From positions 211,784 through 275,783 of the forward strand of contig CAYQMX010000005.1 of NCBI GenBank assembly GCA_964418745.1: DNA of 64,000 bases, written 5' to 3'. The translations under genes and the position numbers were made by a program. This document shows, in pieces, positions 8,315 through 17,413 of the stretch. The stretch is from Scleromatobacter sp964418745 (GTDB lineage Bacteria; Pseudomonadota; Gammaproteobacteria; Burkholderiales; Burkholderiaceae_C). Positions within the stretch are counted from its first letter, which is position 1. Every line of letters begins with the position of its first letter. A model generated the notes under the pieces. It was not told the origin of the DNA. It saw only the letters and a program-made list of their open reading frames with translations, and ran no database searches.

Positions 8315-9415
8315 ATGTTCACCTGGGTCGGTACGCAGTTCAACAACATCCTCGACACCTATGTGGTGGGAGTCGTCACCTCTCTCATGACTGTGTTGGC
8401 GCCGATCGCGTTGTCGGCAATGACGTTGTGGGTCGCGTTCTACGGTTGGGCTGTCCTGCGCAACGAGGTTTCGGAGACCGTACCGACCTTCATGTGGAAG
8501 GTTTTCAAGATCGGCCTGGTCTTGACCTTCGCATTGGAGTCCACCTTCTACACATCGAACGTCGCGGACACGGCCAACGCACTTGCCATGGGCGTGGCAA
8601 ACACGTTCCTGCCGACCACAGTCGATCCATCGACTGTCACTTCGCCGTATGCGCTGCTTGACGCGTTCAACGACGGCGCCAGCCAACTCGTGCTCGACCT
8701 GTTGAAAGATGCCGGCATCACCCGCATGGATCTGGTCTTCGCTGCGGTCGTGACGTCCTTCGGCAACGTCGTCTTTCTGTGCATCGCGCTCTACGTCGTC
8801 AGCCTGGCCAAGATATTTCTCACCTTTGTCATCGCCGTCGGCCCGCTGTTCATCCTCTGCCTTGCCTGGCGACCGACCGCACGGTTCTTCGACAGCTGGC
8901 TGTCGATGCTGCTCAATTCGGTCGTCATCACCTGGTTTGCGTTCTTCGCCCTCGGGATTAGCGCCTTCATGGGCGGCTCTATGGTTCAAGCCGTTCAGGA
9001 TCACGGTGGCTTCCTCGGCCCCAACTTCAATGTCGTTGGTGAGAGCTTGAAGTACTGCATCGTGATGGTGCTCATGGCGATCATCTGCTTTCAGGCGCCG
9101 AGCCTGGCCTCCGCGCTGACCGGCGGGGCCGCGATCCAACAAGGTGTCCAGATGCTGCAAAGCGCCATGATCGCTGGCGGCATCCGGTCGGCGCCGGTGT
9201 CCCCCGCCGGAGGTGCGGCCGCCGGCGGTGCGATTCGTGCGGGGGCGGGGCTGCCTTTCGTCGCTGGCCGCGCGACAGGCATGGCGGCAGCCGCCACGGG
9301 GCGAGCTGCTGCCAACGTGGCCTCGGGTGCAGTCACGATCGCTCGCGCCGGCTACCAAGGCGCCCGCATCGCCGCTTACCGCCTGGCCGCCCTGCGAGGC
9401 CAGTCAAAGCACTAG
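8315..9415 (+). CDS. virB6: VirB6 inner-membrane channel protein
   Basis: This encodes 366 aa with at least six hydrophobic segments between residues about 10 and 270, including LTFVIAVGPLFILCLAW, the hallmark of the TrbL/VirB6 family. The C-terminal 80 residues are low-complexity Ala/Gly/Arg, common in plasmid VirB6 proteins. ATG 8315 follows an AGGAGAAG ribosome binding site. It forms part of the inner-membrane substrate path. Confidence 0.88.
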   Translation: MFTWVGTQFNNILDTYVVGVVTSLMTVLAPIALSAMTLWVAFYGWAVLRNEVSETVPTFMWKVFKIGLVLTFALESTFYTSNVADTANALAMGVANTFLPTTVDPSTVTSPYALLDAFNDGASQLVLDLLKDAGITRMDLVFAAVVTSFGNVVFLCIALYVVSLAKIFLTFVIAVGPLFILCLAWRPTARFFDSWLSMLLNSVVITWFAFFALGISAFMGGSMVQAVQDHGGFLGPNFNVVGESLKYCIVMVLMAIICFQAPSLASALTGGAAIQQGVQMLQSAMIAGGIRSAPVSPAGGAAAGGAIRAGAGLPFVAGRATGMAAAATGRAAANVASGAVTIARAGYQGARIAAYRLAALRGQSKH

Positions 9416-9442
9416 CGTCTTACCTTCAACCAGGAGCGTGTC

Positions 9443-10147
9443 ATGAACAAGCTCATCAAGTTCATCGCCATCACCTGCGTCTTCGCATCCTCGCTGGGGT
9501 CCGGCAGCGCACGTGCCCAGGGCATCCCGGTCATCGACGCCGCCAACCTGATCCAGTCGATCCAGCAGGTCCTGGACGGGGTCACCTCCATCGAGAACCA
9601 GGTGCAGCAAATCCGCCAGTTGCAAAGTCAGCTGAGTAGCATCAATGGCCTGCGCAACCTGGGCCAGGTCTTCAACAACCCGCTGCTGCACAACTACGTC
9701 CCTGCCGAGGCGTTCACGATCGTCAATGCCGTCGACCGCGGCGGCTATGCCGGGCTGAACGGCACGGCCAAGGCCTTGCGCGACGCGAGCATGATCTACA
9801 ACTGCCTCGATCGCAGCGGCGATGACCGTACCACCTGCCAGGCCGCGCTCGCCCAGCCGTACCAGCAGAAGGGCCTGCTTCAGGATGCGATGAAGTCGGC
9901 GGCAGGCCGGCTCGCCCAGATCAATGCGTTGATGGATCAAATCAACGGCACGCCGGATCAGAAGTCGGTGCAGGAGATCCAGGCCCGCATCGGCGCCGAA
10001 AACGCCCTGCTGGCGCACGAGATGACGCAAATCCAGATGCTGCAAGGCATGGCTGACAGCGAAGAGCGCATCGCCCGTTCCCAGGAACGCGAGCGCCAAT
10101 ACCAGATGCTGGATCGCACAGGCAAGGTCGCTGACTACCTGCCCTGA
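9443..10147 (+). CDS. virB5: VirB5-like minor pilus protein
   Basis: This encodes 234 aa. A signal peptide (residues 1-25, ending ARAQG) is followed by a coiled-coil-rich body: SIQQVLDGVTSIENQVQQ, a central domain, and a C-terminal Gln/Glu/Arg helix. This matches the VirB5/TrbJ group. Order here is virB6-virB5-virB8, as in several plasmid and Xanthomonas-type systems. VirB5 caps the pilus tip. Confidence 0.75.
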   Translation: MNKLIKFIAITCVFASSLGSGSARAQGIPVIDAANLIQSIQQVLDGVTSIENQVQQIRQLQSQLSSINGLRNLGQVFNNPLLHNYVPAEAFTIVNAVDRGGYAGLNGTAKALRDASMIYNCLDRSGDDRTTCQAALAQPYQQKGLLQDAMKSAAGRLAQINALMDQINGTPDQKSVQEIQARIGAENALLAHEMTQIQMLQGMADSEERIARSQERERQYQMLDRTGKVADYLP

Positions 10148-10176
10148 GTCCGCCGCACCACCCACCGGAGTCCCCC

Positions 10177-10986
10177 ATGAATGCCGTCCTGATGCCAGGC
10201 GTCGCCGCCGCATTGCCCGAGCGCAGCACCGCGGCGCCAAGATCCCGTCCACACGCAGCGGTCGATGCAGCAGACACCGCCGACGCTGCCGATGCCGTGC
10301 TCGCGTCAAACGCGTCCTGGGAGATCGATCGCACGCTGATGCTCGAACGCTCGGAGCGACGCGCTTGGCTCGTGGCCGCCGCGGGCGCAGTCCTGGGACT
10401 GATTGGGATTGCGGCTGTCTTCGCGCAGGGGCCGTTGCGCCGCGTCGTCGAGATTCCGATCGTGGTCGACCGTGTCACCGGTGAGGCCACCATCCAGCAG
10501 CGGTTGAGTGTCGAGTCCATCCCACCGATGGAGGCGCTGGACAAGCACAACCTGGCCAGCTTCGTGCGCGCCCGCGAGAGCTACAACTGGATGTTCCTGC
10601 AGCGCGACTTCAACCAAGTGGCGCGCATGGCGGTGCCAGCGGTCTTCGCCGACTACAACCGGCAGTTCGAAGGCGACGGTGCGCTGCAGAAGAAGCTCGC
10701 GGCCACCGAGGACTGGCGCATCAACATCGTCGGCGTGCGGCTAGCCGCGACCGGCCGCGCCGGCAACAAGGGCGACGCCACCGTGACCTACGACAAGGTC
10801 GTCCGGCAGACCGATCGCAACCTGCCGGAAGTGACCACGCGCCATGTGGCCAGCATCGTCTACCAGTACCAGCCCAAGGTGCTGGCCAAAGAAGGTGATC
10901 GCCTCGAGAACCCGTTCGGGTTCGTGGTCGTGGCCTACCGCTCCGACCCCGAGGTCAACACGCCTGCCCAGGGAGCCAAGCCATGA
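10177..10986 (+). CDS. virB8: VirB8 inner-membrane scaffold
   Basis: This encodes 269 aa. A cytoplasmic N-terminal region of about 65 residues leads to one transmembrane helix (WLVAAAGAVLGLIGIAAVFA), then the periplasmic VirB8 domain with SYNWMFLQRDFNQV and TVTYDKVVRQ. VirB8 links the inner-membrane complex to VirB9/B10. The last codons overlap the virB9 ATG. Confidence 0.88.
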   Translation: MNAVLMPGVAAALPERSTAAPRSRPHAAVDAADTADAADAVLASNASWEIDRTLMLERSERRAWLVAAAGAVLGLIGIAAVFAQGPLRRVVEIPIVVDRVTGEATIQQRLSVESIPPMEALDKHNLASFVRARESYNWMFLQRDFNQVARMAVPAVFADYNRQFEGDGALQKKLAATEDWRINIVGVRLAATGRAGNKGDATVTYDKVVRQTDRNLPEVTTRHVASIVYQYQPKVLAKEGDRLENPFGFVVVAYRSDPEVNTPAQGAKP

Positions 10987-11924
10987 CCTCGACCATCTAT
11001 GTGGCCACCAGCCTGGCCTTCGGCTACTTCCTGATCTCGGCTGCACCGACTGCTACCGCGGCGCCGAACGCCGTCGGCCCCGCCGATCCCCGACTGCGCG
11101 AGGTCACCTACGATCCCCACGCCGTCGTGACGGTACCGGTCAAACGCGGCGTCGTGACGCTGGTGCAACTGGATGCCGACGAAGCAATCGCCGAGGTCGC
11201 GGCCGGCCTGGGCGGCGACTGCACCAAGGTCGACGCCGCCTGGTGCGTCGCGGCGCAAGCCGGCGGCCATACGCTGTTCGTCAAGGCCAAGCGCGCGGCT
11301 GGCCCGCCCAACAACCTCGCGGTCGTCACCGATCGCCGCACCCACGCCTTTCGCTTCGTCGTTCTCCCGGACGGCGATGCCCGGCCGCCGGTTTACCGTT
11401 TGGTGGTCAAGGCACCGCCGCCTGACAGCCGCGCATCTGCTGTCCCGCACCCCACGCCGGTGCTGCTCGCTCTGCCGGCACTGCCACCGGCGCCCTCTCC
11501 CCTCGCCATCGTGGCCGAGCGCCTGCAGGCCAAGCCACAGGTTCGCAATACGCGCTACTCACTGGCCGAAGGCGCCGCGTCGACGGAGATCGTCCCGACG
11601 CTGGTCTTCGACGACGGCCGATTCACCTACCTGAGGCTGCCCGGCAACCGCGCGGTGCCGGCGGTGTTCCAGGTCGTGGGGGATGGCACCGAGACGCTCG
11701 TCAACACCCGCATGGAAGACGACCTGTTGGTGGTCGACCGCGTGAGCCGCCGCCTGACGCTGCGTGCCGGTTCGGCCGTGGTCGGGATCTGGAACGACGC
11801 CTTCGACCTCGAGGGCGTGCCGCCCGCAGACGGCACCACGGTCCCGGGCGTGGCCCGCACGATGCAGGCCGAGGGGCCACAGCCCGAGCAGGCCATCGCA
11901 ATCCGGGAGGCCTCTCATGACTGA
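10983..11924 (+). CDS. virB9: VirB9 outer-membrane core protein
   Basis: This encodes 313 aa. A signal-like hydrophobic N terminus precedes the N-terminal beta domain (DPRLREVTYDPHAVVTVPV). A proline-rich linker follows (about 155-185). The C-terminal VirB9/CagX domain carries NTRYSLAEG, PTLVFDDGRFTYLRLP and VNTRMEDDLLVVDRV. No separate VirB7 lipoprotein is seen. The end overlaps virB10 by eight bases. Confidence 0.88.
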   Translation: MTSTIYVATSLAFGYFLISAAPTATAAPNAVGPADPRLREVTYDPHAVVTVPVKRGVVTLVQLDADEAIAEVAAGLGGDCTKVDAAWCVAAQAGGHTLFVKAKRAAGPPNNLAVVTDRRTHAFRFVVLPDGDARPPVYRLVVKAPPPDSRASAVPHPTPVLLALPALPPAPSPLAIVAERLQAKPQVRNTRYSLAEGAASTEIVPTLVFDDGRFTYLRLPGNRAVPAVFQVVGDGTETLVNTRMEDDLLVVDRVSRRLTLRAGSAVVGIWNDAFDLEGVPPADGTTVPGVARTMQAEGPQPEQAIAIREASHD

Positions 11925-13458
11925 ACAAGCACACGAACCCGGACGCAACGAGCGCGACGGCTCGTCCGCCGAGGAAGCTGGCGAGGCCCCCAATTCGGAC
12001 CGCTTCTCGAACACGCTTTCCCCCTTGCGAGACGAGCCGGGCATCCCCGACCTCACCACGCGTCGCTACTGGACGGTGTCCCGCAAAGGCTTGCTGGCCG
12101 GTGCCCTCCTGGTCGGTACCCTCGTTGTCGCTTCGGCGTTCGCCATCGAGAAATTTGCCGTCAGCGGCAGGAAACCCGAGGATGGCGCCAGCCAGCGGGT
12201 GAGCGATCGGCCAGCGGCCGCGACAGCGGAACCGCGCCATCTCGACGTTCCGCTTCCAGCGCGTGCACCCACGCCTGTCGCCCTGAGCGCGAGTTCGCCG
12301 CGCATCCCGGCGCTCATACCGACGGCCGACGAGGCCGCCGAGCCCATTGGCGTGCATCGCACGGGCCAAGGCTCTGCCGGCTCGAGCGCCCACCCCAATG
12401 CCATGGCGCCCGAGGACGCGCCGATGCTGTTGGTCTCGGTACGCCCGGGTGCCGGAACCGCGTCCCGATCGAGGAACGGCCGCAGCGATTCGACCGACGC
12501 GACGGACGCCAACACCTCGGAGGGGTCAGACGAGTCCGCGGCCACTGGTGACGCCCAGGCGACCAACGATCCGCTCGCCAGGACCACGCGCAGCCTGCAG
12601 GGCTACCAGCGCCAACTGCAAGGCATGCTCGACACCCTGAACCGCCGTACGGCGGCCAGCGGTGGCGCAGACGCCACCGGCTTCCCGAGCACTGGCCTGG
12701 CCACGGGAATTCTCGCTGCGGGCAACGGCGGCGGCCCGGGGTTGTCGACGAGTACCGCGAGCCGCGCACCGGCGCGCGTGATGGCCACGCGGCTGGACCA
12801 CCGCAGCCTGACGATGCCCCAGGGCACCGCCTTCACCTGTGCGCTGAAGACGAAGGTGATCAGTGCGACCTCCGGCCCCGTGGCCTGCCAAGTGCAGCGC
12901 AATGTCTACGGCGACGACGGGCGCGTGCTGCTGGTCGAGCGCGGCTCGCACCTGGACGGCGACTACCGCATCGCTTCCGTCAAACCGGGTACCGTGCGCA
13001 TCCCGGTGGTCTGGACGCGGCTGCGCACCCCGCAGGGCGTCGTGGTTGACCTCGACTCTCCCGGAACCGGGCCGCTGGGCGAAGCCGGCATCGATGGCTA
13101 CGTCGACAACCGCTGGGACGAGCGCATCGGCGCCGCGCTGCTGCTGTCTCTGATCGACGATTCCGTACAGATGGTCATCCAGGAGCAGGCCAGCAGCCAA
13201 GGCAACAACGGCCAGACGAACACGGTTCTCCTGCCGTCGACCACCGCCAACACCAACAAGCTGGCGGAGAAGGTGCTCGACTCGACGATCAACATCCCGC
13301 CGCTGATCTACCAGAACCAGGGCGGCATCGTCGGCATCGTTGTCGCCCACGATATCGACTTCTCGTCGGTCTACGCCCTGCGCCCATTGGCACTGGATCG
13401 TGCGGCCGGCCAGGCCCACATCCCGCCCGAAGAGGCGGCGTCTGACGCAGCGCGGTGA
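11917..13458 (+). CDS. virB10: VirB10 channel protein
   Basis: This encodes 513 aa. One transmembrane helix (GLLAGALLVGTLVVASAFA, about residues 57-75) follows a cytoplasmic N terminus. A long low-complexity periplasmic linker leads to the TrbI/VirB10 domain, beginning TRLDHRSLTMPQGTAFTCAL, with LDGDYRIASVKPG, the antenna region around GEAGIDGYVDNRW, and NIPPLIYQNQGGIVGIVVAHD near the end. It spans both membranes in the core complex. The long 5' open extension is not part of the gene: ATG 11917 is the first coherent start. Confidence 0.88.
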   Translation: MTEQAHEPGRNERDGSSAEEAGEAPNSDRFSNTLSPLRDEPGIPDLTTRRYWTVSRKGLLAGALLVGTLVVASAFAIEKFAVSGRKPEDGASQRVSDRPAAATAEPRHLDVPLPARAPTPVALSASSPRIPALIPTADEAAEPIGVHRTGQGSAGSSAHPNAMAPEDAPMLLVSVRPGAGTASRSRNGRSDSTDATDANTSEGSDESAATGDAQATNDPLARTTRSLQGYQRQLQGMLDTLNRRTAASGGADATGFPSTGLATGILAAGNGGGPGLSTSTASRAPARVMATRLDHRSLTMPQGTAFTCALKTKVISATSGPVACQVQRNVYGDDGRVLLVERGSHLDGDYRIASVKPGTVRIPVVWTRLRTPQGVVVDLDSPGTGPLGEAGIDGYVDNRWDERIGAALLLSLIDDSVQMVIQEQASSQGNNGQTNTVLLPSTTANTNKLAEKVLDSTINIPPLIYQNQGGIVGIVVAHDIDFSSVYALRPLALDRAAGQAHIPPEEAASDAAR

Positions 13459-13462
13459 GCCC

Positions 13463-14569
13463 ATGATGGCCCCGCACGACATCACCCAAGGCGCACTCTT
13501 CGAAGGCTGCCAAGACGCCTGGCAGGGCGACGCCACGTCCGTCATCGAATTCCTGCGCCCGCTGCGCGAGGTGCTGGATGCGCCCGGCGTGCTCGAAGTC
13601 TGTATCAACCGTCCAGGCGAACTCCTCATCGAGACGAACAAGGGCTGGCAAGCCACCTCGGCGCCGGACATGACACAGGAGCGTTGCCTGTCGCTGGCCA
13701 CCGCGGTGGCCACCTGGTGCGATCAGCAGATCAACCAGGAGCGGCCGCTGCTGTCGGCGACGCTGCCCAGCGGCGAGCGCATCCAGTTCGTCATCCCGCC
13801 CGCGGTGGCACGCGGCACGGTGTCGATCACCGTGCGAAAGCCCGCGCACTTGATCAAGCGCCTGGCCGACTTCGAGCACGACGGCCTGTTCGAGCGCACG
13901 CTCGCCCCGCATGCGAGAAACGCTGGCGCCTCGATCGACGCCCAGTTGCGCGCACTTCACGCTGCTCGGCGGTATTCGGAGTTCCTGCGCCTGGCCGTTC
14001 AGCACCACCAGACCATCGTTGTCAGCGGCAAGACCGGCTCGGGCAAGACGACCTTCATGAAAGGGCTCATCGAGGAGGTGCCGCTGCACGAGCGCCTGAT
14101 CACGATCCAGGACACCGCCGAGCTCACGCTTCCGCACCACCCGAACGTCGTCCACCTCTTCTACAGCAAGGACGCCCAAGGCACCGCGCGCGTGACCGCC
14201 AAGTCGTTGCTCGAGGCCTGCCTGCGCATGAAGCCCGACCGCATCTTCCTGGCCGAAGTGCGCGGCGACGAGTGCTTCTACTTCGTGCGCCTGGCCGCAT
14301 CCGGCCACCCGGGCAGCATCACCAGCGTGCACGCGGGGAGCTGTGCGCTGGCGCTCGACCAGATGTCGCTGATGATCCGCGAGAGCGGCGCCGGCGGTGG
14401 TCTTGGCCTGCTCGAAATCCGGGAGCTGCTCGGCAATGTCGTCGACGTCATCGTGCAGTTCGATCGCGACGAGCGTGGCCGCTTCATCTCCGAAATCGTC
14501 TACAAGCCCGGCCAGCGGCGCTGCGAACCTACCGGACGCGATGACGACGATCTGCCGGGGCTGCCATGA
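13463..14569 (+). CDS. virB11: VirB11 traffic ATPase
   Basis: This encodes 368 aa. Walker A is GKTGSGKTT at about residues 189-197. An Asp box (LITIQDTAEL) and a Walker B-like segment (MKPDRIFLAEVRGDE) follow, then the His box (ASGHPGSITSVHAG). It is a hexameric ATPase that switches between pilus assembly and substrate translocation. Its stop overlaps the virD4 ATG. Confidence 0.92.
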   Translation: MMAPHDITQGALFEGCQDAWQGDATSVIEFLRPLREVLDAPGVLEVCINRPGELLIETNKGWQATSAPDMTQERCLSLATAVATWCDQQINQERPLLSATLPSGERIQFVIPPAVARGTVSITVRKPAHLIKRLADFEHDGLFERTLAPHARNAGASIDAQLRALHAARRYSEFLRLAVQHHQTIVVSGKTGSGKTTFMKGLIEEVPLHERLITIQDTAELTLPHHPNVVHLFYSKDAQGTARVTAKSLLEACLRMKPDRIFLAEVRGDECFYFVRLAASGHPGSITSVHAGSCALALDQMSLMIRESGAGGGLGLLEIRELLGNVVDVIVQFDRDERGRFISEIVYKPGQRRCEPTGRDDDDLPGLP

Positions 14570-16677
14570 GCCACAGCCCGGCGCTCCCCTTCTCCGCCTG
14601 GCCCCGGTCGCGCCAGGTGGCCGCCGCCTGCGCGACCCTGGTGGGCGTCACCGCGTTGACCGTGGGGGCCGTCTACCTGTCTGGCGCCCTGTTCCTCGTG
14701 CTGAACAAGGCGGATCCGCGCCAGGCCCATTGGGCCAGCATCGTCGACTACTGGCGCTCTTATGCCGACGACGCGCTGCTGCGCAAGAAGCTGCACGCTG
14801 CGATCGCCATCGCGGGCTTCGGCACGTTGGTCATGCTGCCCGGTGCCTTGGTTGCTGCCGCGCGTCCGCGGCGCGCCCTGCATGGCGATGCCCGATTCGC
14901 CACCACGAGCGAAGTGGCGCGCGCCGGGCTCCTGGACGACCGCATCCGAAGAGACCAACCAGGCCAACGAAGCGATGCCGCCAGGCGCCCCGCGATCCTG
15001 ATCGGTCGCTACCGCGGTCGGTTCCTCAGCCTACCGGGACAACTGTCGGTGATGCTGTCCGCGCCGACGCGAAGCGGCAAGGGCGTCGGCGTCGTGATTC
15101 CGAACCTCTTGAGCTGGCCCGACTCGGTGGTCGTCCTCGACATCAAGGGGGAGAACTACGACATCACCGCCGGATTCCGGGCCGCGCACGGCCAGGCGGT
15201 CTATGCGTTCTCGCCGTTCGACGAAGGCGCACGCAGCCATCGCTGGAATCCGTTGTCGGCGGTACGCACCAGCCCGCTGCACCGTGTCGGCGACCTGCTG
15301 GCGATCGGCCAAGTGTTCTTTCCCAACGACACCAACGGCACGTCATCCGAAGCCTTCTTCAACGACCAGGCGCGCAACTTGTTCCTCGGCCTGGGCCTGG
15401 TGCTGCTGGAAACCCCCAGCCTGCCGCGCACCATCGGCGAGTTGCTGCGCCAGTCCTCCGGTAAGGGCAAGTCCCTCAAGGAGCATCTGGCGGCGCTGAT
15501 CACCGAGCGCAACGGCACGACCGGTCCGCCTGCGTCTATGCCGGTGAATCGCCACCCGGCGCCGCCGCTGTCGGACGAATGCGTCGACGCCCTGCAACGC
15601 CTGTTGTCGAACTCGGACAACACGTTGTCCAGCGTCGTCGCGACCTTCAACGCCCCATTGACGATCTTTGCCGATGCGATCGTCGACGCCGCCACCAGCG
15701 TCGACGATTTCAGCCTCGACGACGTGCGCCGAAGTCCGGTGTCGATCTACGTGCGCATTCCGCCCAACCGCCTCGCCAGCGCGCGCCCGCTGCTGAACCT
15801 GTTCTTCTCGCAGCTGGTCAACCTCAACACCCGCCAGCTGCCCGAGCAGGATCCCGGACTCACCCGCCAATGCCTGCTCGTCAACGACGAGTTCGCGGCC
15901 ATGGGCCGCGTGAGTGTCATCTCGTCGGCAGCGGCCTTCCTGGCCGGCTACAACCTCCGCTTGCTGACGGTGGTGCAAGCCATGTCGCAGCTCGATGCGG
16001 TCTATGGCGACAAGGATGCCCGCACCTTCGCCACCAACCACGGCCTGCAGATCCTGTTCGCGCCCCGGGAGCAGCGGGACGCCGACGAGTACAGCGCGAT
16101 GCTGGGCCAGTTCACTGAGCGCGCCACCTCGCACGGGCGAAGCCGCTCGTTCAGCCAGCATGGCCACCGTTCGGTCAGCACCAACGACAGCCAGCAGCGA
16201 CGCGCCCTGCTGCTGCCCCAGGAGTTCAAGGAGCTCGGCAGCGAGCGCCTGGTGGTCATCGTCGAGAACTGCAAGCCCATCCTCGCCGAGAAGATCCGCT
16301 ACCACCGCGACCAGGTGTTCCGCGCGCGCCTGCGGCGCCCACCCACGGTGCCGCGCATGGACGTCGAACTGCACTTGGCGCGCGTGCAACAGCGCTGGCG
16401 TTACGCCGACGACGAACTGGCGCCGGGCCAGACCCTGCGCGTCGAGATGCTCGCACACGACTTCAGCCATCTGCCGGATCTGATCCACGCAGCGCCTGGC
16501 GATGCGGCGGACGCCCTGCTCGATCCGCTGACCCCCCAGGACGGGACCACATCGGTGACAGAGAGCCCGGACACCCCGTCGCCTCACCGAATCGCCGGCG
16601 GCTGGATCGAGCCAGCCGCGGACGACGACGGCGTCCTCATCGAGCCGCTGGACATCGACGAACCCACCCCGCACTGA
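14566..16677 (+). CDS. virD4: VirD4 type IV coupling protein
   Basis: This encodes 703 aa. Two N-terminal transmembrane helices (about residues 16-47 and 78-103) anchor it. Walker A is APTRSGKG at residues 166-173, followed by GVVIPNLLSW and DIKGENYDITAGF, the TraG/VirD4 signature. The Walker B region is CLLVNDEFAAMG. The C-terminal 120 residues are acidic and variable. It recruits the relaxase-DNA complex to the channel. Compare with the second, soluble VirD4-like protein at 27454-28818. Confidence 0.93.
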   Translation: MSHSPALPFSAWPRSRQVAAACATLVGVTALTVGAVYLSGALFLVLNKADPRQAHWASIVDYWRSYADDALLRKKLHAAIAIAGFGTLVMLPGALVAAARPRRALHGDARFATTSEVARAGLLDDRIRRDQPGQRSDAARRPAILIGRYRGRFLSLPGQLSVMLSAPTRSGKGVGVVIPNLLSWPDSVVVLDIKGENYDITAGFRAAHGQAVYAFSPFDEGARSHRWNPLSAVRTSPLHRVGDLLAIGQVFFPNDTNGTSSEAFFNDQARNLFLGLGLVLLETPSLPRTIGELLRQSSGKGKSLKEHLAALITERNGTTGPPASMPVNRHPAPPLSDECVDALQRLLSNSDNTLSSVVATFNAPLTIFADAIVDAATSVDDFSLDDVRRSPVSIYVRIPPNRLASARPLLNLFFSQLVNLNTRQLPEQDPGLTRQCLLVNDEFAAMGRVSVISSAAAFLAGYNLRLLTVVQAMSQLDAVYGDKDARTFATNHGLQILFAPREQRDADEYSAMLGQFTERATSHGRSRSFSQHGHRSVSTNDSQQRRALLLPQEFKELGSERLVVIVENCKPILAEKIRYHRDQVFRARLRRPPTVPRMDVELHLARVQQRWRYADDELAPGQTLRVEMLAHDFSHLPDLIHAAPGDAADALLDPLTPQDGTTSVTESPDTPSPHRIAGGWIEPAADDDGVLIEPLDIDEPTPH

Positions 16678-16695
16678 ACCACCCGGAGAGTTGTC

Positions 16696-17373
16696 ATGCG
16701 CCTTCCAACATGCCCCCCTTCCTGGCGTCTGCTGCCAATACCCTTTGTTGCGCTACTCGGTTCCTGCAGCACGCCACCTAAGCCGCCCACGGTCGACGAG
16801 ACGACACGTCGGCCCGCCAACACCGCAATGGCAGTCGATCTGCAGGTCTGTCGCAACGATCTGACCAATTCCCGCCTCCTGGCGACCGAGTCGGGCCGGC
16901 TGGCGGAGTCCACCGCCGCCGCGCTTGACCGCCTGGCCGCGCAAGCGACGGCCACCCGCGCGCCCGCTGCGGGCTCCGCCAGCACGACCCCCGCGACGCC
17001 GTTGGGCAACAGCGTCTACACCGTGCGATTCGACTTCGCCAGCACACATGCCATTGTCCCGGCGGAGGGCGCCGCGGCCTTGATCGCTGAGGCGCGCACC
17101 GCGCCACTGGTCGTGCTCCGCGGCCGCACGGACGGCAGTACCGACACGCTCGCCGAGAGCCGCATCGCGCGCGAGCGCGCCGCCACCGTGCGCGACTACC
17201 TGGTCAGCGCGGGGGTCGATCCGGCGCGTATCCGGGCGACCTACCAGCCGGTCGGCGACCGCATTGCCGACAACACCGACCCGACAGACCGAGCACTGAA
17301 CCGGCGCGTCGAGATCGAGGTGTACCGCGCCCTCCCGGTTGCGGTGGCCTGGCCGACCGCGCCCCGCCCTTGA
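16696..17373 (+). CDS. OmpA-domain lipoprotein
   Basis: This encodes 225 aa. The lipobox VALLGSC (Cys about residue 25) predicts an outer-membrane lipoprotein. The C-terminal OmpA-like peptidoglycan-binding domain (about residues 110-215) shows YTVRFDFAS, LRGRTDGSTDTLAES, RAATVRDYLVSAGVDPARI and NRRVEIEVY. Directly after virD4, it may anchor the transfer apparatus to peptidoglycan. It could partly replace the missing VirB7 lipoprotein; that is inference. Confidence 0.8.
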   Translation: MRLPTCPPSWRLLPIPFVALLGSCSTPPKPPTVDETTRRPANTAMAVDLQVCRNDLTNSRLLATESGRLAESTAAALDRLAAQATATRAPAAGSASTTPATPLGNSVYTVRFDFASTHAIVPAEGAAALIAEARTAPLVVLRGRTDGSTDTLAESRIARERAATVRDYLVSAGVDPARIRATYQPVGDRIADNTDPTDRALNRRVEIEVYRALPVAVAWPTAPRP

Positions 17374-17413
17374 AGTCAACACACCACCCGTTGCACTCCC
17401 CGTGGAGGACACC